64,000 nt of DNA from Bog-473 sp963779735 (GCA_963779735.1 CAVZZJ010000004.1:248001-312000); one strand, 5' to 3'; shown: positions 1 to 8,589, counted from the stretch's first letter. The notes: generated by a model from the sequence alone, not told the origin. A program made the numbers and translations.

Positions 1-32
1 TCCTGGTGGGCTGGCTGGAGCGTCGGCGCTGA
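1..32 (+). CDS. Possible C-terminal tail of a gene entering from the left
   Basis: The third frame reads LVGWLERRR and then a TGA stop at 30-32. This is a plausible basic protein tail, but only nine residues are visible, so neither the frame nor the function can be confirmed. The other two forward frames stop at 39 and 49. Nothing else is recognisable before the GTG start at 67. Confidence 0.25.
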   Translation, partial: LVGWLERRR

Positions 33-66
33 GGCGTGAGGGGAAATAGTCGGTAGCGTTCTTCGC

Positions 67-753
67 GTGTTCGAGCGCTTCACGGACCGGGCCAGGCGGG
101 TGCTGGTGTTGGCGCAGGAAGAGGCGCGACTCCTGCACCACAGCTTCATCGGCACCGAGCACATCCTGCTCGGCCTGATTGGCGAGGGCGACGGCGTGGC
201 GGCCCAAGCGCTTGCGGCACTGCGCATCACGCCCGAGGCCGTGCGCGAGAAGGTCCAGGAGACGATCGGCATGGCCGGCACGCCGCCGAGCGGGTCCCCC
301 CCGTTCACCCCGCGGGCCAAGAAGGTCCTCGAGCTTTCGCTGCGCGAGGCCCTCCAGCTGGGCCACAGCCACATCGGCACCGAGCACATCCTCCTCGGGT
401 TGGTCCGCGAGGGCGAGGGCGTGGCCGCCACGGTCCTGGTCAACCTGGGCGCCGACCTCTCTCGGGTGCGCCAACAGGTGATGCGGCTGGTATCGGGGCA
501 CGGCTACGCGGAGGACGTCAGGTTGGGGGCCCTCCGCCAGCGCCTCGAGTACCCTTCGGCGAGGACCCGGGTCAGCCCGGACACGGCCCCGGAGCCACGC
601 TGCCCGCAGTGCGATGCCGGGCTCGGTGAAAAGGCACGGTTTCGTACCATCAGCGTGCCGGCAGATGACTCCGAAAGCGACAGGGAGTCGATCACGCTCG
701 ACGTCGTCTACTGCAGCCAGTGCGGGATGACGCTGCACATGTTCACCGCGTAG
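67..753 (+). CDS. Clp N-terminal domain protein with C-terminal zinc ribbon
   Basis: 228 residues from a GTG start (MFERFTDRARRVL). Two tandem Clp_N repeats lie at roughly 2-70 and 78-142; each has the GTEHILLGL signature typical of ClpC/ClpA substrate- and adaptor-binding domains. There is no AAA+ ATPase module, so this is not ClpC itself. The C-terminal part has paired cysteines, CPQC near 179-182 and CSQC near 216-219, which would form a zinc ribbon. Stand-alone Clp_N proteins are common in actinobacteria and are thought to act as Clp protease accessories or decoys; that role is inference here. The Clp_N plus zinc-ribbon architecture is clear, the function is not. Confidence 0.85.
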   Translation: MFERFTDRARRVLVLAQEEARLLHHSFIGTEHILLGLIGEGDGVAAQALAALRITPEAVREKVQETIGMAGTPPSGSPPFTPRAKKVLELSLREALQLGHSHIGTEHILLGLVREGEGVAATVLVNLGADLSRVRQQVMRLVSGHGYAEDVRLGALRQRLEYPSARTRVSPDTAPEPRCPQCDAGLGEKARFRTISVPADDSESDRESITLDVVYCSQCGMTLHMFTA

Positions 754-812
754 CGGCGCCACGGGCCCCTGTACTACGTTGCGTGGCATGACGACCTACA
801 CCACGACGCGCC

Positions 813-1373
813 GTGTCCGGGGACCGGACACGATGGGGGTGGCATCAGCTCGGTAGCCGCTGGGCTTCACGCCTCGTGGCCGACGCGGGGATCGGTCCGG
901 GTGATCTCGTCGTGGACATCGGCGCCGGCAACGGTGCGCTCACAGGACCGCTCCTCGAACGTGGTGCCCGCGTCATCGCAGTGGAGCTCCACCAGCGGCG
1001 AGCGGCCGACCTGAGGGCAGCGCTCGCCGGCCGCCGCGCCATCGTCGTCGTGGCCGACGCCTCGGATCTCCGTCTCCCCACGCAGCCGTTCCGGGTCGTG
1101 GCCAATCCACCGTTCGCCCTCGCCACTGCGATCCTCAAACGGCTGGTGGCACCCGGCAGCCGGTTGGAGCGAGCCGACATCGTGGTCCCGTGGCACACCG
1201 CGCAGCGGTGGACGACCGGGGGGGCGCCCGGCGAGAGGCGGTGGTCGAGGGAGTTCACGACCAGGACCGGACGACCGCTACCCCGTTCGGCGTTCTCACC
1301 GCCCCCGCCGAGCGGGATAGCCCTGCTCGTCGTCGAGCGAAGAGGTCGCCCCCTACGCCCACCCGTCGGGTGA
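813..1373 (+). CDS. Erm/KsgA-family rRNA adenine N6-methyltransferase-like protein
   Basis: 186 residues from a GTG start. The N terminus (WGWHQLGSRWASRLV) and the SAM-binding loop VVDIGAGNGALTG (about 33-45) match the Erm/KsgA family, and NPPF at 98-101 is the catalytic N6-adenine methylase motif IV. The usual helical C-terminal rRNA-contacting domain is almost absent, giving a short protein as in several actinobacterial Erm-like enzymes. Such enzymes methylate 23S rRNA A2058 and give macrolide-lincosamide-streptogramin resistance, but target and phenotype cannot be read from this sequence. It appears monocistronic. Confidence 0.8.
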   Translation: MSGDRTRWGWHQLGSRWASRLVADAGIGPGDLVVDIGAGNGALTGPLLERGARVIAVELHQRRAADLRAALAGRRAIVVVADASDLRLPTQPFRVVANPPFALATAILKRLVAPGSRLERADIVVPWHTAQRWTTGGAPGERRWSREFTTRTGRPLPRSAFSPPPPSGIALLVVERRGRPLRPPVG

Positions 1374-1443
1374 TCCACCCGGGCTCGGTTTTCTGTAGCG
1401 TCATGCCCCTAGCGGCCAGTGACGCTTCGCATCATGGAGAACG

Positions 1444-3081
1444 ATGAGGGTAAGAGGAAGCACCGGGACGCCACGGGAGGGTGAGCTACCGGGTGGGGAT
1501 CGGGAATCCCGAAGAGCATTGCGCGTACGCCGGAGGGCCACACACGCCAGGCCCCGGGGTCATCGCAAGCTCAAGTGGACGCTCGCCGTCATCGGCCTCG
1601 TCATCGTGCTGGCAGCGGGCGCCGTCGTCGGCGACGCGTGGTACCTGAACCACAAGATCCACCGCGTGGTGGTCAAGGGTCTTCGGCACGCTCCCACCAA
1701 GGGTATCGACGTCGGGACCGAGAACATCCTGATGGTCGGCTCCACCTCGCGCTGTGCCCTGGCGGTGCAGAGCCAGGCCTTCGGACTCTGTTCGCAAGGG
1801 GTCACCGGGGTGAACAGCGACGTCGTGATGATCCTTCACGTCGACCAGTCCACCCACTCCGTCTCGATCCTCTCCATTCCCCGCGACCTCTTCGTCCCCA
1901 ACGCCCGCAAGGAAGGGGCGTACAAGATCGACGCCGCTCTCTACGAGGGACCCACGCAGCTGGTCGACGCCGTTGAGGAGGACTTCGGGATCCCGATCCA
2001 GCACTATGTAGAGCTGAACTTCGACAGCTTCATCAACGTGGTGAACGCCCTCGGGGGAGTCAAGATGTACTTCCCCGAGGAGGTGTTCGACTCGTATTCG
2101 GGGCTGGATATCCGAACGACCGGCTGCATCGACCTCGACGGAACCCAGGCGCTCCAGGTGGTTCGGGCTCGACACCTCCAGTACAAGGGCCCCGGGGTTA
2201 CCAGCGACCACCCGGCGTACTGGCCGCAGGAGGCGTTGAGCGACCTCGCCCGGATCCGCCGTGATCACGAGTTCCTCCGCGTCCTGGCGGCTGCGGTCGA
2301 GGCCCGCGGTCTCGGGGATCCCCTGACCGACCAGGCGATCGTATCGTCAGTCGTGGGCCAGCTCGAGGTCGACTCGGGATTCTCGGCCACCGACATGCTG
2401 GACCTCGTGCTGGCATTCCGCTCGGTCAACGTCGGCGGCGTCCCCGAGCTCACCCTTCCCGTCTCCGCGGACGAGGCGGGGTCCTACTACTACAAGGGCG
2501 GCGACTACGGAGACGTCGAGTTCACCGCCGAGCCCCAGGACCACCAGGCGATCGACCAGTTCTTGGGTCTCGGCGCGAGCGACGACACCTTCTCGGGCGG
2601 AACGCTCCCACCGGCGGCGTCGGTGACCGTGTCGGTGATGAACGGGACTGGTGTGTACAGCGAGGGTGCCGAAACAGCCGACGGTCTCCAGGCCCTCGGA
2701 TTCCACGTCGGGGTGGTTGCCACCACCACGCCGGTTGGCGGCCAGGCGGAGACCGTCGTGGCCTACTCGGCCGTCACCGGCAGCGAACTGGCCGCGGCCC
2801 AGGCGGTGGCCGACTCCCTGTCGGGGGCGGTGATCCTCGCCGACGACCCCTCCCAGGTCCCGCCCGGCTCGCAGGTGACCGTCGTGACCGGAACCGACTT
2901 CACGGTCAATCCGCCGGCGGTCCAGACGACCAGCCCGACGGTGAGCACGGTGGCGCCCAGCACGACCACCACTACTGCACCCGTCGGGAGCGCCGCGCTC
3001 GCCCCACCCAATCCAACCGTCCAGCCCCTTCAACCCTGGGACCCTCGTGCCTGCACCGCGTCGGGAGGCGAAGGGACGTAG
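1444..3081 (+). CDS. LytR-CpsA-Psr (LCP) family cell-wall glycopolymer ligase
   Basis: 545 residues. A basic cytoplasmic N terminus (about 44 residues, many Arg) is followed by one membrane segment at about 45-67 and the extracellular LCP domain. SIPRD at 144-148 and the RARH motif at 241-244 supply the Asp/Arg residues that bind the polyprenyl pyrophosphate head group in this family. A LytR_C domain starts near 394 (VTVSVMNGTG), and the tail from about 490 is Thr/Pro-rich and probably disordered in the wall. LCP enzymes transfer lipid-linked glycopolymers (arabinogalactan, teichoic acid, capsule) to peptidoglycan. It may attach products of the glycan locus at 48-61 kb, but they are not adjacent. 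Confidence 0.9.
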   Translation: MRVRGSTGTPREGELPGGDRESRRALRVRRRATHARPRGHRKLKWTLAVIGLVIVLAAGAVVGDAWYLNHKIHRVVVKGLRHAPTKGIDVGTENILMVGSTSRCALAVQSQAFGLCSQGVTGVNSDVVMILHVDQSTHSVSILSIPRDLFVPNARKEGAYKIDAALYEGPTQLVDAVEEDFGIPIQHYVELNFDSFINVVNALGGVKMYFPEEVFDSYSGLDIRTTGCIDLDGTQALQVVRARHLQYKGPGVTSDHPAYWPQEALSDLARIRRDHEFLRVLAAAVEARGLGDPLTDQAIVSSVVGQLEVDSGFSATDMLDLVLAFRSVNVGGVPELTLPVSADEAGSYYYKGGDYGDVEFTAEPQDHQAIDQFLGLGASDDTFSGGTLPPAASVTVSVMNGTGVYSEGAETADGLQALGFHVGVVATTTPVGGQAETVVAYSAVTGSELAAAQAVADSLSGAVILADDPSQVPPGSQVTVVTGTDFTVNPPAVQTTSPTVSTVAPSTTTTTAPVGSAALAPPNPTVQPLQPWDPRACTASGGEGT

Positions 3082-3169
3082 GCCCGGGCCAGCCGGTGTT
3101 CAGGAGATCTTCCGAGCCAACAAGGTCCATCGGGTAGAACAACAAGTGACCTCCGCGGAAACGGCCGCC

Positions 3170-4024
3170 TCAGACTTCGGAGGCGATGAGGACGGCCAGC
3201 GCCTGTGCGCCCGGTCCCCCGATCGGAAGGTGGGTGCCGTCCGAGTACACCCAGTCGGGATGTTGGGACTCCAGTGCGTACCAGTTCGCCAGGACGGTGT
3301 TGGGGTAGCGGGCCACCCCACTGCCGAGTACCTCGTTGTTGGGATCCTGCCACGGCTGGTCGACCACTATGTTGACGAACACGACGCGTGATGCCCCTGC
3401 GAGGATGGACATCATGGCGTCGAAGTCGGCGTCGGTGATCGGCCCGTTGGTGCCGAGCGCGACCACCACCACGGAGCCGAGTCGTCCTTCGGCCCGCAAC
3501 TGCTGGAGGATCTCCTCGCCCTCGTACCACTGCCGGCTGACCGCGGCCTCGACATCGACTCCGGGGATGTCCTGCTCGAGATCGGTCTGATAGTCGAGCA
3601 TCACCGAGTCCCCCACCGTGGTCACGTGGCCGGCGACGAACCCGCCGGCCGCAGGGGCCAGCGGCGGCAATGTCGTCGTCGGAGCAGGGGTGGTCTGTGG
3701 GGGAGCGGTCGTCGGGGCCGCTGCCGTCGGGTGAGCGGCCGTCGTGGGGACGACGGTGGTCCGTGGAGCGGCCGAAGTGGGCGGAGGGACGGCCGTCGAC
3801 GTCCTTGCCGTCGTCGATGTCGTCGAGGTGGTCGAGGTGGTCGAGGTGGCTCGCTCTTTCTGCTGGGCCTTTACCGCCGCTGGTCCAGATGAACCGCAGG
3901 CGGCAAGCACGACCAGAGGCAAGGCCACAGCGACGACGGCCAACGAGTGGGCGCGACGCCTACCCGAAGGAGTACGTGCTCGGCGCCCACGGGGCCGATT
4001 CTTGGCGGAGGAGAGAGGAAGCAT
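3170..4024 (-). CDS. SGNH-hydrolase lipoprotein (OatA/acyltransferase SGNH-domain-like)
   Basis: 284 residues from the ATG at 4024, chosen because it is followed directly by Arg-rich residues, a hydrophobic stretch and a lipobox (LAAC, Cys43). A Thr-rich low-complexity spacer (TTSTTSTTS repeats and TTAPPQTTPAP) at about 60-125 tethers a C-terminal SGNH domain. The nucleophile block reads GDSV (Ser140), the Asn block reads GTNG, and the catalytic pair is DGTH (Asp262, His265). Detached SGNH domains like this resemble the extracytoplasmic half of OatA-type acyltransferases. It probably hydrolyses or transfers O-acyl groups on wall glycans; substrate unknown. It is convergent with the LCP gene. 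Confidence 0.8.
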   Translation of the reverse strand: MLPLSSAKNRPRGRRARTPSGRRRAHSLAVVAVALPLVVLAACGSSGPAAVKAQQKERATSTTSTTSTTSTTARTSTAVPPPTSAAPRTTVVPTTAAHPTAAAPTTAPPQTTPAPTTTLPPLAPAAGGFVAGHVTTVGDSVMLDYQTDLEQDIPGVDVEAAVSRQWYEGEEILQQLRAEGRLGSVVVVALGTNGPITDADFDAMMSILAGASRVVFVNIVVDQPWQDPNNEVLGSGVARYPNTVLANWYALESQHPDWVYSDGTHLPIGGPGAQALAVLIASEV

Positions 4025-4159
4025 CACGGGGCGCCGACGTCGGGTCGACCTGCACAAGGTACCCGATGGCGGACCGCTGATCTCCGGCAGGCCGTGGTCG
4101 TCCCGCGCGGCCAGGGAGTAGATTTCGACCGGCAAAGACTCCCGAGCGAGAGGAGCATC

Positions 4160-4543
4160 ATGGTGGACGTGCGCGCCGGACTCGTGGTTGCCGCGGCCCT
4201 CGGCGCCATCGCTCTGGCCAGTTGCTCCAACAGCCCCGCGGCGTCGCCCGGGACTACCACCTCCACGAGCACGACGACCGCCGCCGCCAGTTGCACTCGG
4301 GCCGCCATAACGGCCGGGGCGATGAGCGCGCCGAGCGCGGGCCCCGTCAGCGCGGTGAACGGGTACGGCTGCTCGGGAGCCTGGGCCTATGCCGACGTCG
4401 TGGTGGGCACCACCAATTCCTACGAGGCGGTCCTGGTCCTGCAGGCGGTCGGGTCGAATTGGACCGTGGCCGACCGAGCCACGGCGTGCTCCAACCACCT
4501 CGTGCCGACGGCCATCTACACGCAGGCGTGCACGACGAGCTGA
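4160..4543 (+). CDS. Small secreted lipoprotein, function unknown
   Basis: 127 residues. The ATG at 4160 follows a purine-rich ribosome site (GAGCGAGAGGAG) and opens a classic lipoprotein signal: a hydrophobic stretch ending ALASC (Cys22). A Ser/Thr spacer follows, then a compact domain with four further cysteines (SCTRAA, YGCSG, ACSNH, QACTTS), suggesting two disulfides. The domain has a GYGCSGAWAYADVVV core. I do not recognise the family. It is divergent from the SGNH lipoprotein at 3170-4024, with about 135 bases between the starts. Confidence 0.7.
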   Translation: MVDVRAGLVVAAALGAIALASCSNSPAASPGTTTSTSTTTAAASCTRAAITAGAMSAPSAGPVSAVNGYGCSGAWAYADVVVGTTNSYEAVLVLQAVGSNWTVADRATACSNHLVPTAIYTQACTTS

Positions 4544-4554
4544 GCGGTGCGGTC

Positions 4555-5016
4555 CTAGAGCGGCCGATCCTCCAGCGCGAACGCCTCGAGGCGCCCGCCG
4601 GTCCGTCGTCCGAACGTCCGGTAGTGGCGTCGGGAGAACCGCCAGGTGCCCTCGAACAGCCTGTACTCGTCCCGATAGACGCCGTAGAACTCATTCCAGT
4701 CGCCCGTCTCGCCGTCCTCGGCCACCTCGAGCGAGTAGGACCGGCCCTCGGCTGTTCCGTCCGAGCCGATCGTCACCACGAAATTCAAGGGGATGTACTC
4801 GTAGAACGTGAAACTCTCGGTCATTTTGGCGCCGAACTCGCCGAAGGCCACAGGACCTTGGATCTCGAAGACCTCGCCGGAGCGCGTATCGAACGAGAAG
4901 TGTGCGTCGGGCGTGGCCAGCAACGGCACCTCGTCCCAGGCTCGACGGGTTGATACGTCGGCGTAGGAGCGCTGCAGCTGCATGATGGCGGAGTAGTCCC
5001 GTGTGTCGTCGTTCAT
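4555..5016 (-). CDS. SnoaL-like / NTF2-fold protein
   Basis: 153 residues from the ATG at 5016. The opening (AIMQLQRSYADVSTRRAWD) and the later GTWRFSRRHYRTFG are typical of SnoaL_4/NTF2-like polyketide-cyclase-fold proteins, where a first helix is followed by a beta sheet ending in FSRR. These small cone-shaped proteins act as hydroxylases, isomerases or dehydratases on steroid-like or aromatic substrates, or have no known activity. It is convergent with the small lipoprotein gene, with 11 bases between the stops, and divergent from the PPOX remnant. Confidence 0.75.
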   Translation of the reverse strand: MNDDTRDYSAIMQLQRSYADVSTRRAWDEVPLLATPDAHFSFDTRSGEVFEIQGPVAFGEFGAKMTESFTFYEYIPLNFVVTIGSDGTAEGRSYSLEVAEDGETGDWNEFYGVYRDEYRLFEGTWRFSRRHYRTFGRRTGGRLEAFALEDRPL

Positions 5017-5090
5017 GACGCAACTTTGACACAGCCGCCGGCCCGAGGACCGTGGACCGCTTGGACCGGGGCCCCGATAGGCTGCGCGGG

Positions 5091-5144
5091 CAGGAGGACC
5101 ACCACGATCAGGAGGACCACCACGATCAGGAGGACCACCACGAT
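5091..5144 (+). repeat. Three perfect tandem copies of an 18-bp unit containing a Shine-Dalgarno sequence
   Basis: The unit CAGGAGGACCACCACGAT occurs at 5091-5108, 5109-5126 and 5127-5144 without a mismatch. Each copy has a strong AGGAGG ribosome site, and the last copy runs into an ATG at 5143 at good spacing (AGGAGG-N10-ATG). Two extra upstream ribosome sites therefore precede one start codon. Confidence 0.9.
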
Positions 5145-5280
5145 GCCGACTCTGACCGATGAAGTCCGCGCCGCACATGAGGCTGGCCATCTCGCGCACG
5201 TGGCCACGCTGAACAAGGATGGCAGCCCCCACGTGACGATCGCCGCCCAGCCGGGCCAAGGGAGAGGTGACGCTCGGTGA
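5143..5280 (+). pseudogene. Truncated pyridoxamine-5'-phosphate-oxidase (PPOX)-fold protein remnant
   Basis: The ATG that abuts the tandem ribosome-site repeat opens a 45-residue frame. HLAHVATLNKDGSPHVT is the conserved first beta-hairpin of F420/FMN-dependent PPOX-fold oxidoreductases (LATLNPDGSPHVTPV in intact members). The frame then leaves the family (AAQPGQGRGDAR) and stops at 5280. Intact members have about 130-150 residues, so roughly two thirds is missing and I could not find the rest in another frame before the cupin gene at 5306. It is most likely a decayed gene left after a deletion; a genuine micro-protein is less likely. Confidence 0.6.
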
Positions 5281-5305
5281 GCTTCGCCTGCGCTGACTCG
5301 ACCGC

Positions 5306-5755
5306 ATGAACGACGGAACCGAGGCCTGGCACCGTCCGCTGCACCACACGAGTTCGGACGAGCTGAGCGAGGACACCGCCCAGACGACCGGGATGCGCCG
5401 GCGAGAGGCTATCTCCGGCCGGATGGGAGGGTCCTCGAAGATCTGGATGGGGGAGACCCACGTGTCGCCTGGGACTCGGTCGGCGGACCACCATCACGGG
5501 GGATCGGAGACCGGGATCTATGTGGTGTCGGGCAACCCGGTGTTCGTCTTTCTCGAGGATGGCGCCGAGACTCGCATTGAGACCGGTCCGGGTGACTATG
5601 TGTACGTGCCGCCCTACGTTCCCCACCGTGAGGAGAACCCTGACCCGCAACGACCGGCCGTGGTCGTGCTGGCCAGGAGCACGCAGGAGGCCGTGGTGGT
5701 CAATCTCAAGGACCTCCTCGACCCGAGCGGACGACCAGAGCCGACCGAGGGGTAA
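5306..5755 (+). CDS. Cupin-domain protein
   Basis: 149 residues. Motif 1 of the cupin barrel is visible as DHHHGGSETGIYVVSG (metal ligands His-His and Glu) and motif 2 as PGDYVYVPPYVPHREEN (third His). The spacing fits a single-domain cupin. Such proteins bind a divalent metal and act as isomerases, dioxygenases or small-molecule sensors; the substrate is not apparent. It starts 25 bases after the PPOX remnant and is followed by the cyclase-family hydrolase, so co-transcription is possible. Confidence 0.8.
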   Translation: MNDGTEAWHRPLHHTSSDELSEDTAQTTGMRRREAISGRMGGSSKIWMGETHVSPGTRSADHHHGGSETGIYVVSGNPVFVFLEDGAETRIETGPGDYVYVPPYVPHREENPDPQRPAVVVLARSTQEAVVVNLKDLLDPSGRPEPTEG

Positions 5756-5799
5756 CCGGTGAGCGCCGAGCGGGTGTCGCGGCGATACCCTTGGCCCCT

Positions 5800-6702
5800 G
5801 TGACTGAGGGGCGCCGCACGAACTGGGGACGCTGGGGCTCCGAGGACGAGCGGGGCGCGCTCAACCTGCTGGACGCATCGGCGGTCCTCCGCGCCGTCGC
5901 GCGCGTTCGGAGCGGCCGCGTCTACGCCTTGGGTCTGCCCATCGATGCCCGGGCGGCCCCGATCATCGATGGGAGGGGTGAGCCGCGGCGCTTGACGTTG
6001 ACCTGCGACTCGGACGACGAACGTTACGCGAGCTTCGGCGCACCTCAAGGCGTGGGCGGCAATCAGGACGTAGTGATGATGGCTTCCCATCACGGAACGC
6101 ACATCGACGCGCTCTCACACGTGTTCGCCGATCGGGCGATGTACAACGGGTTTCCGAGCTCGACGTTCAAGTCCTTCTCCGGAGCGTCGCGGCTCGGCGT
6201 GGAGAAGCTCGGTGTCATCGTAGGACGGGGCGTGCTCCTCGACGTGGCCGCGCATCTCGGGCAGGAAGTTCTGCCGCCCGGGTACTGCATCAGCGGTCAG
6301 GACCTCGAGTCGTGTGCTGCGGCAGAGGGGATCGCGGTCGGGGCAGGCGACATCATGCTCGTCCGCACCGGGTGGCTGGAGTGGTGGCAAAAGATCGGTG
6401 CGGGCGATCCGACGCCTTCGGGCCAGCCCGGCATCGGCGTCCAGGCCGCGGAGTTCGTGCGAGATCGTGATGTCGCAGCGGTCGGAGCCGATAACTCCGC
6501 GGTGGAAGTGACCCCGTTCGACCAAGGGCGGTTCCTCGCGGTGCACATCGAACTGCTCGTCAATCTGGGTGTGCCCCTTCTCGAGCATCTGTTCCTGGCC
6601 GACCTCGCCAGAGATCACGTGCACGAGTTCCTTTTCGTGGCGGCGCCGTTGCCCGTGACCGGTGCGGCCGGAAGTCCACTGAATCCCGTTGCCATCGCGT
6701 GA
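5800..6702 (+). CDS. Cyclase-family (kynurenine-formamidase-like) metal hydrolase
   Basis: About 300 residues. The start is taken as GTG at 5800 (VTEGRRTNWGRWG); a TTG nine bases upstream is possible. The metal-binding block HGTHIDALSHV at about 98-108 is the HXGTHXDXXXH signature of the cyclase family (PF04199), and the N terminus (NWGRWGSEDERGALNLL) matches the long subfamily of about 300 residues. Members hydrolyse N-formylkynurenine or cyclic amides and imides. The specific substrate cannot be assigned; no tryptophan-degradation genes are nearby. Confidence 0.8.
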   Translation: MTEGRRTNWGRWGSEDERGALNLLDASAVLRAVARVRSGRVYALGLPIDARAAPIIDGRGEPRRLTLTCDSDDERYASFGAPQGVGGNQDVVMMASHHGTHIDALSHVFADRAMYNGFPSSTFKSFSGASRLGVEKLGVIVGRGVLLDVAAHLGQEVLPPGYCISGQDLESCAAAEGIAVGAGDIMLVRTGWLEWWQKIGAGDPTPSGQPGIGVQAAEFVRDRDVAAVGADNSAVEVTPFDQGRFLAVHIELLVNLGVPLLEHLFLADLARDHVHEFLFVAAPLPVTGAAGSPLNPVAIA

Positions 6703-6747
6703 GGCCAGTCGCCGATGACCCGCCGCCACCGGACGTGACCGCGCGGA

Positions 6748-7488
6748 TCATGCCGAGCGGATTCCGACGAGCGCCCTGAGCCCGACGGGAAGTTGCTCGT
6801 CTCCGAAAGAGTCTCTGACCTCCGCCTCGACCCCCGCCGATGCGAGAAGGTGAGGAAGGCGGGCCGTGTCAACGAGAACGTTGTCGTGTCGCTCTTCGTC
6901 TCGACGCCACGAACCGTCTTGGTTGCGGACGAAGGTCGTCATCTCGCGCACGAACCGGTCCGGCGACGGTGTCGAGAAGCGGGTCACGATGGCCCAGTCG
7001 TCACCGACCAGCCCCAGGTTGGGGGCGTCACGGCGTGCCTCTCCCCACCGTCGGTCGCAGATGTCGAGCGCCAGCACACCCCCCGGTCCGAGCGCCCTGG
7101 CGATGGCAAGGAGGGATCGGTCGATGGCCTCGACGTCGCCGAGGTAGTTGAGGGCGTGCCCGACGCCGACGATGGCGTCGGCGAAGGGCAGCGGATCGTC
7201 GGGCAGCGTGAGGCGGTGGATCTCCTCCGCACCGTCGGCCCAGTGCGCAGCGAGGTCGAGCATCGCCGGGGAGGCGTCGGTGGCGACGACGCGGTGGCCG
7301 GCGCCGACCAGGGCCTTGGTGAGCAACCCGCTCCCGCAGCCGATCTCGACGACCAGCCCGTTGCGCCGAAGCACCGGTTCCAGCAGCTTGAGGATGCCCG
7401 GGGCACACACCTGAGCGTGGGACGCGAAGCCAAGGTGGTGAACATGGGCCAGATCATGTCGGTAGTAGGGAGTGGAGGGTTCGTTCAC
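6748..7488 (-). CDS. Class I SAM-dependent methyltransferase
   Basis: 246 residues. The SAM-binding loop VVEIGCGSGLLT lies near 46-57, followed by VVATDASPAML (acidic ribose-binding Asp) and the post-II block GPGGVLALDICD. The fold matches Methyltransf_11/25. The methyl acceptor is unknown. It is convergent with the cyclase gene, 46 bases apart, and is the last of a minus-strand pair with the phosphotransferase-like gene, whose stop lies 20 bases before this start. Confidence 0.8.
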   Translation of the reverse strand: MNEPSTPYYRHDLAHVHHLGFASHAQVCAPGILKLLEPVLRRNGLVVEIGCGSGLLTKALVGAGHRVVATDASPAMLDLAAHWADGAEEIHRLTLPDDPLPFADAIVGVGHALNYLGDVEAIDRSLLAIARALGPGGVLALDICDRRWGEARRDAPNLGLVGDDWAIVTRFSTPSPDRFVREMTTFVRNQDGSWRRDEERHDNVLVDTARLPHLLASAGVEAEVRDSFGDEQLPVGLRALVGIRSA

Positions 7489-7507
7489 GGTGCGGACGTT
7501 CCCCGTG

Positions 7508-8431
7508 TCATGGCGCCAGCTTCATGATCGTCGGGACGAGACGCGGCCGATCTGCGGACTCCACGACGCACCGGGCGAAGAGCCACTGTCGGAGGCGTGC
7601 GGGGTGGAGGTCGAGCAGGTGTGCCATGCGCCGGCAGAAGCCGACCGGGTCGGCCGCAAGCCGGTCGGGGAAGTTGAGCATGTGCTGGAGCGGATCGTAG
7701 GTCGGGTCACCGACGTAGGGCTTGGGATCGATGGCCAACCACGGCTCTCGCTCCGCCGCCAGGACGTTGTCGGGATGCAGGTCGGTGAACAGCACGACAC
7801 ACCGGTCTGCCGTGCCCGGCAGGCTTCGGAACAGCCCGATGCCGGCCCTGGCCACTCCCGGGTCGAGCCGGGGCCCCGAGAGGCTCCCGACGTCCTTCTG
7901 CTCGTACGCCTCGGCCCAACGATCGCACATGGTCTGTAGCGGGCGAAACGGATGGCCCGGCGGAGGCTCTATCCACAACCGGCGCAAGAGGCCCGACACG
8001 GTCTCGTCCTGTGTCTGGGGAGGAAGCATCTGCGACAGCGCACCGCCGGGATGGCAGCGCTCGAGCAGCAGGGCGGTGGTCTCGTCGTCCACCACGGCAT
8101 CGAAGAGCCGCACGGTGCCCTTTCCGTTCCATTCCCGCAGACCATGGGGTTCGTGCTCCGCCTCGTCATGACGCCAGCCGAGCTTGAGCACGACCGACTC
8201 CCCGGACCTCCTTCGCGCCGGTGCCACCCACGAGGCGACACCACCAGGCTGGAATGGTCGGCCCACTTCGAGACACCAGCGTCTTGCCAGGTCGTCGACG
8301 AGACGCGGCAGTCCCGTGACCCAGGTCCGGCGCGGGACTGCCGCCCATCCTCGAGCGACCAGCGCGGCGTCATCCGCGCCGCCGGCGGCCTCGACCAGAT
8401 TGGTCGGGAGCTCGAGGTGGGACACGTCCAT
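7508..8431 (-). CDS. Aminoglycoside/hydroxyurea antibiotic kinase-family protein (APH(6)-like)
   Basis: 307 residues from the ATG at 8431 (MDVSHLELP), chosen because it gives family-typical length; the frame stays open to 8617. The kinase-like catalytic loop is visible as TDLHPDNVLAA (catalytic Asp221, Asn222), followed by the metal-binding segment LAIDPKPYVGDPTYD. The arrangement resembles streptomycin 6-kinase APH(6) and related phosphotransferases. Many actinobacteria carry such genes without a demonstrated resistance phenotype, so resistance is only a possibility. It is divergent from the crotonase operon. Confidence 0.75.
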   Translation of the reverse strand: MDVSHLELPTNLVEAAGGADDAALVARGWAAVPRRTWVTGLPRLVDDLARRWCLEVGRPFQPGGVASWVAPARRRSGESVVLKLGWRHDEAEHEPHGLREWNGKGTVRLFDAVVDDETTALLLERCHPGGALSQMLPPQTQDETVSGLLRRLWIEPPPGHPFRPLQTMCDRWAEAYEQKDVGSLSGPRLDPGVARAGIGLFRSLPGTADRCVVLFTDLHPDNVLAAEREPWLAIDPKPYVGDPTYDPLQHMLNFPDRLAADPVGFCRRMAHLLDLHPARLRQWLFARCVVESADRPRLVPTIMKLAP

Positions 8432-8560
8432 ATCGTCGCAAAAAACCGGCGGTCCTTGCTCGCCGAGCCAAAGAGTTCCATCGGCCGGCGAACGTTGCCC
8501 ACCGCCCGACGTGTCGGGCATCGCGACTGTCGGCTGACCGCCGGCGTCCGACCGATTTTG

Positions 8561-8589
8561 TTGACAAGGGGAGCATCCCTGCCTAGCGT
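8561..8589 (+). promoter_or_regulatory. Sigma-70-like promoter upstream of the crotonase/CaiB operon
   Basis: A perfect -35 hexamer TTGACA (8561-8566) is separated by 17 bases from TAGCGT (8584-8589), which keeps the TAnnnT pattern of actinobacterial -10 boxes. A small inverted repeat (AGGG-N6-CCCT) lies in the spacer and could be an operator. The predicted leader is about 175 bases and contains a 7-bp hairpin (GGCCGGA / TCCGGCC, 8733-8752) directly before the ribosome site AAGGAGGG at 8753-8760. The rest of the gene-free stretch 8432-8768 shows nothing else I can name. Confidence 0.55.

Noticed and set aside
3740..3860. 9-bp repeats (GTCGAGGTG) considered as an array or regulatory repeat
   Set aside because: They encode the Thr/Ser-rich spacer of the SGNH lipoprotein on the minus strand.
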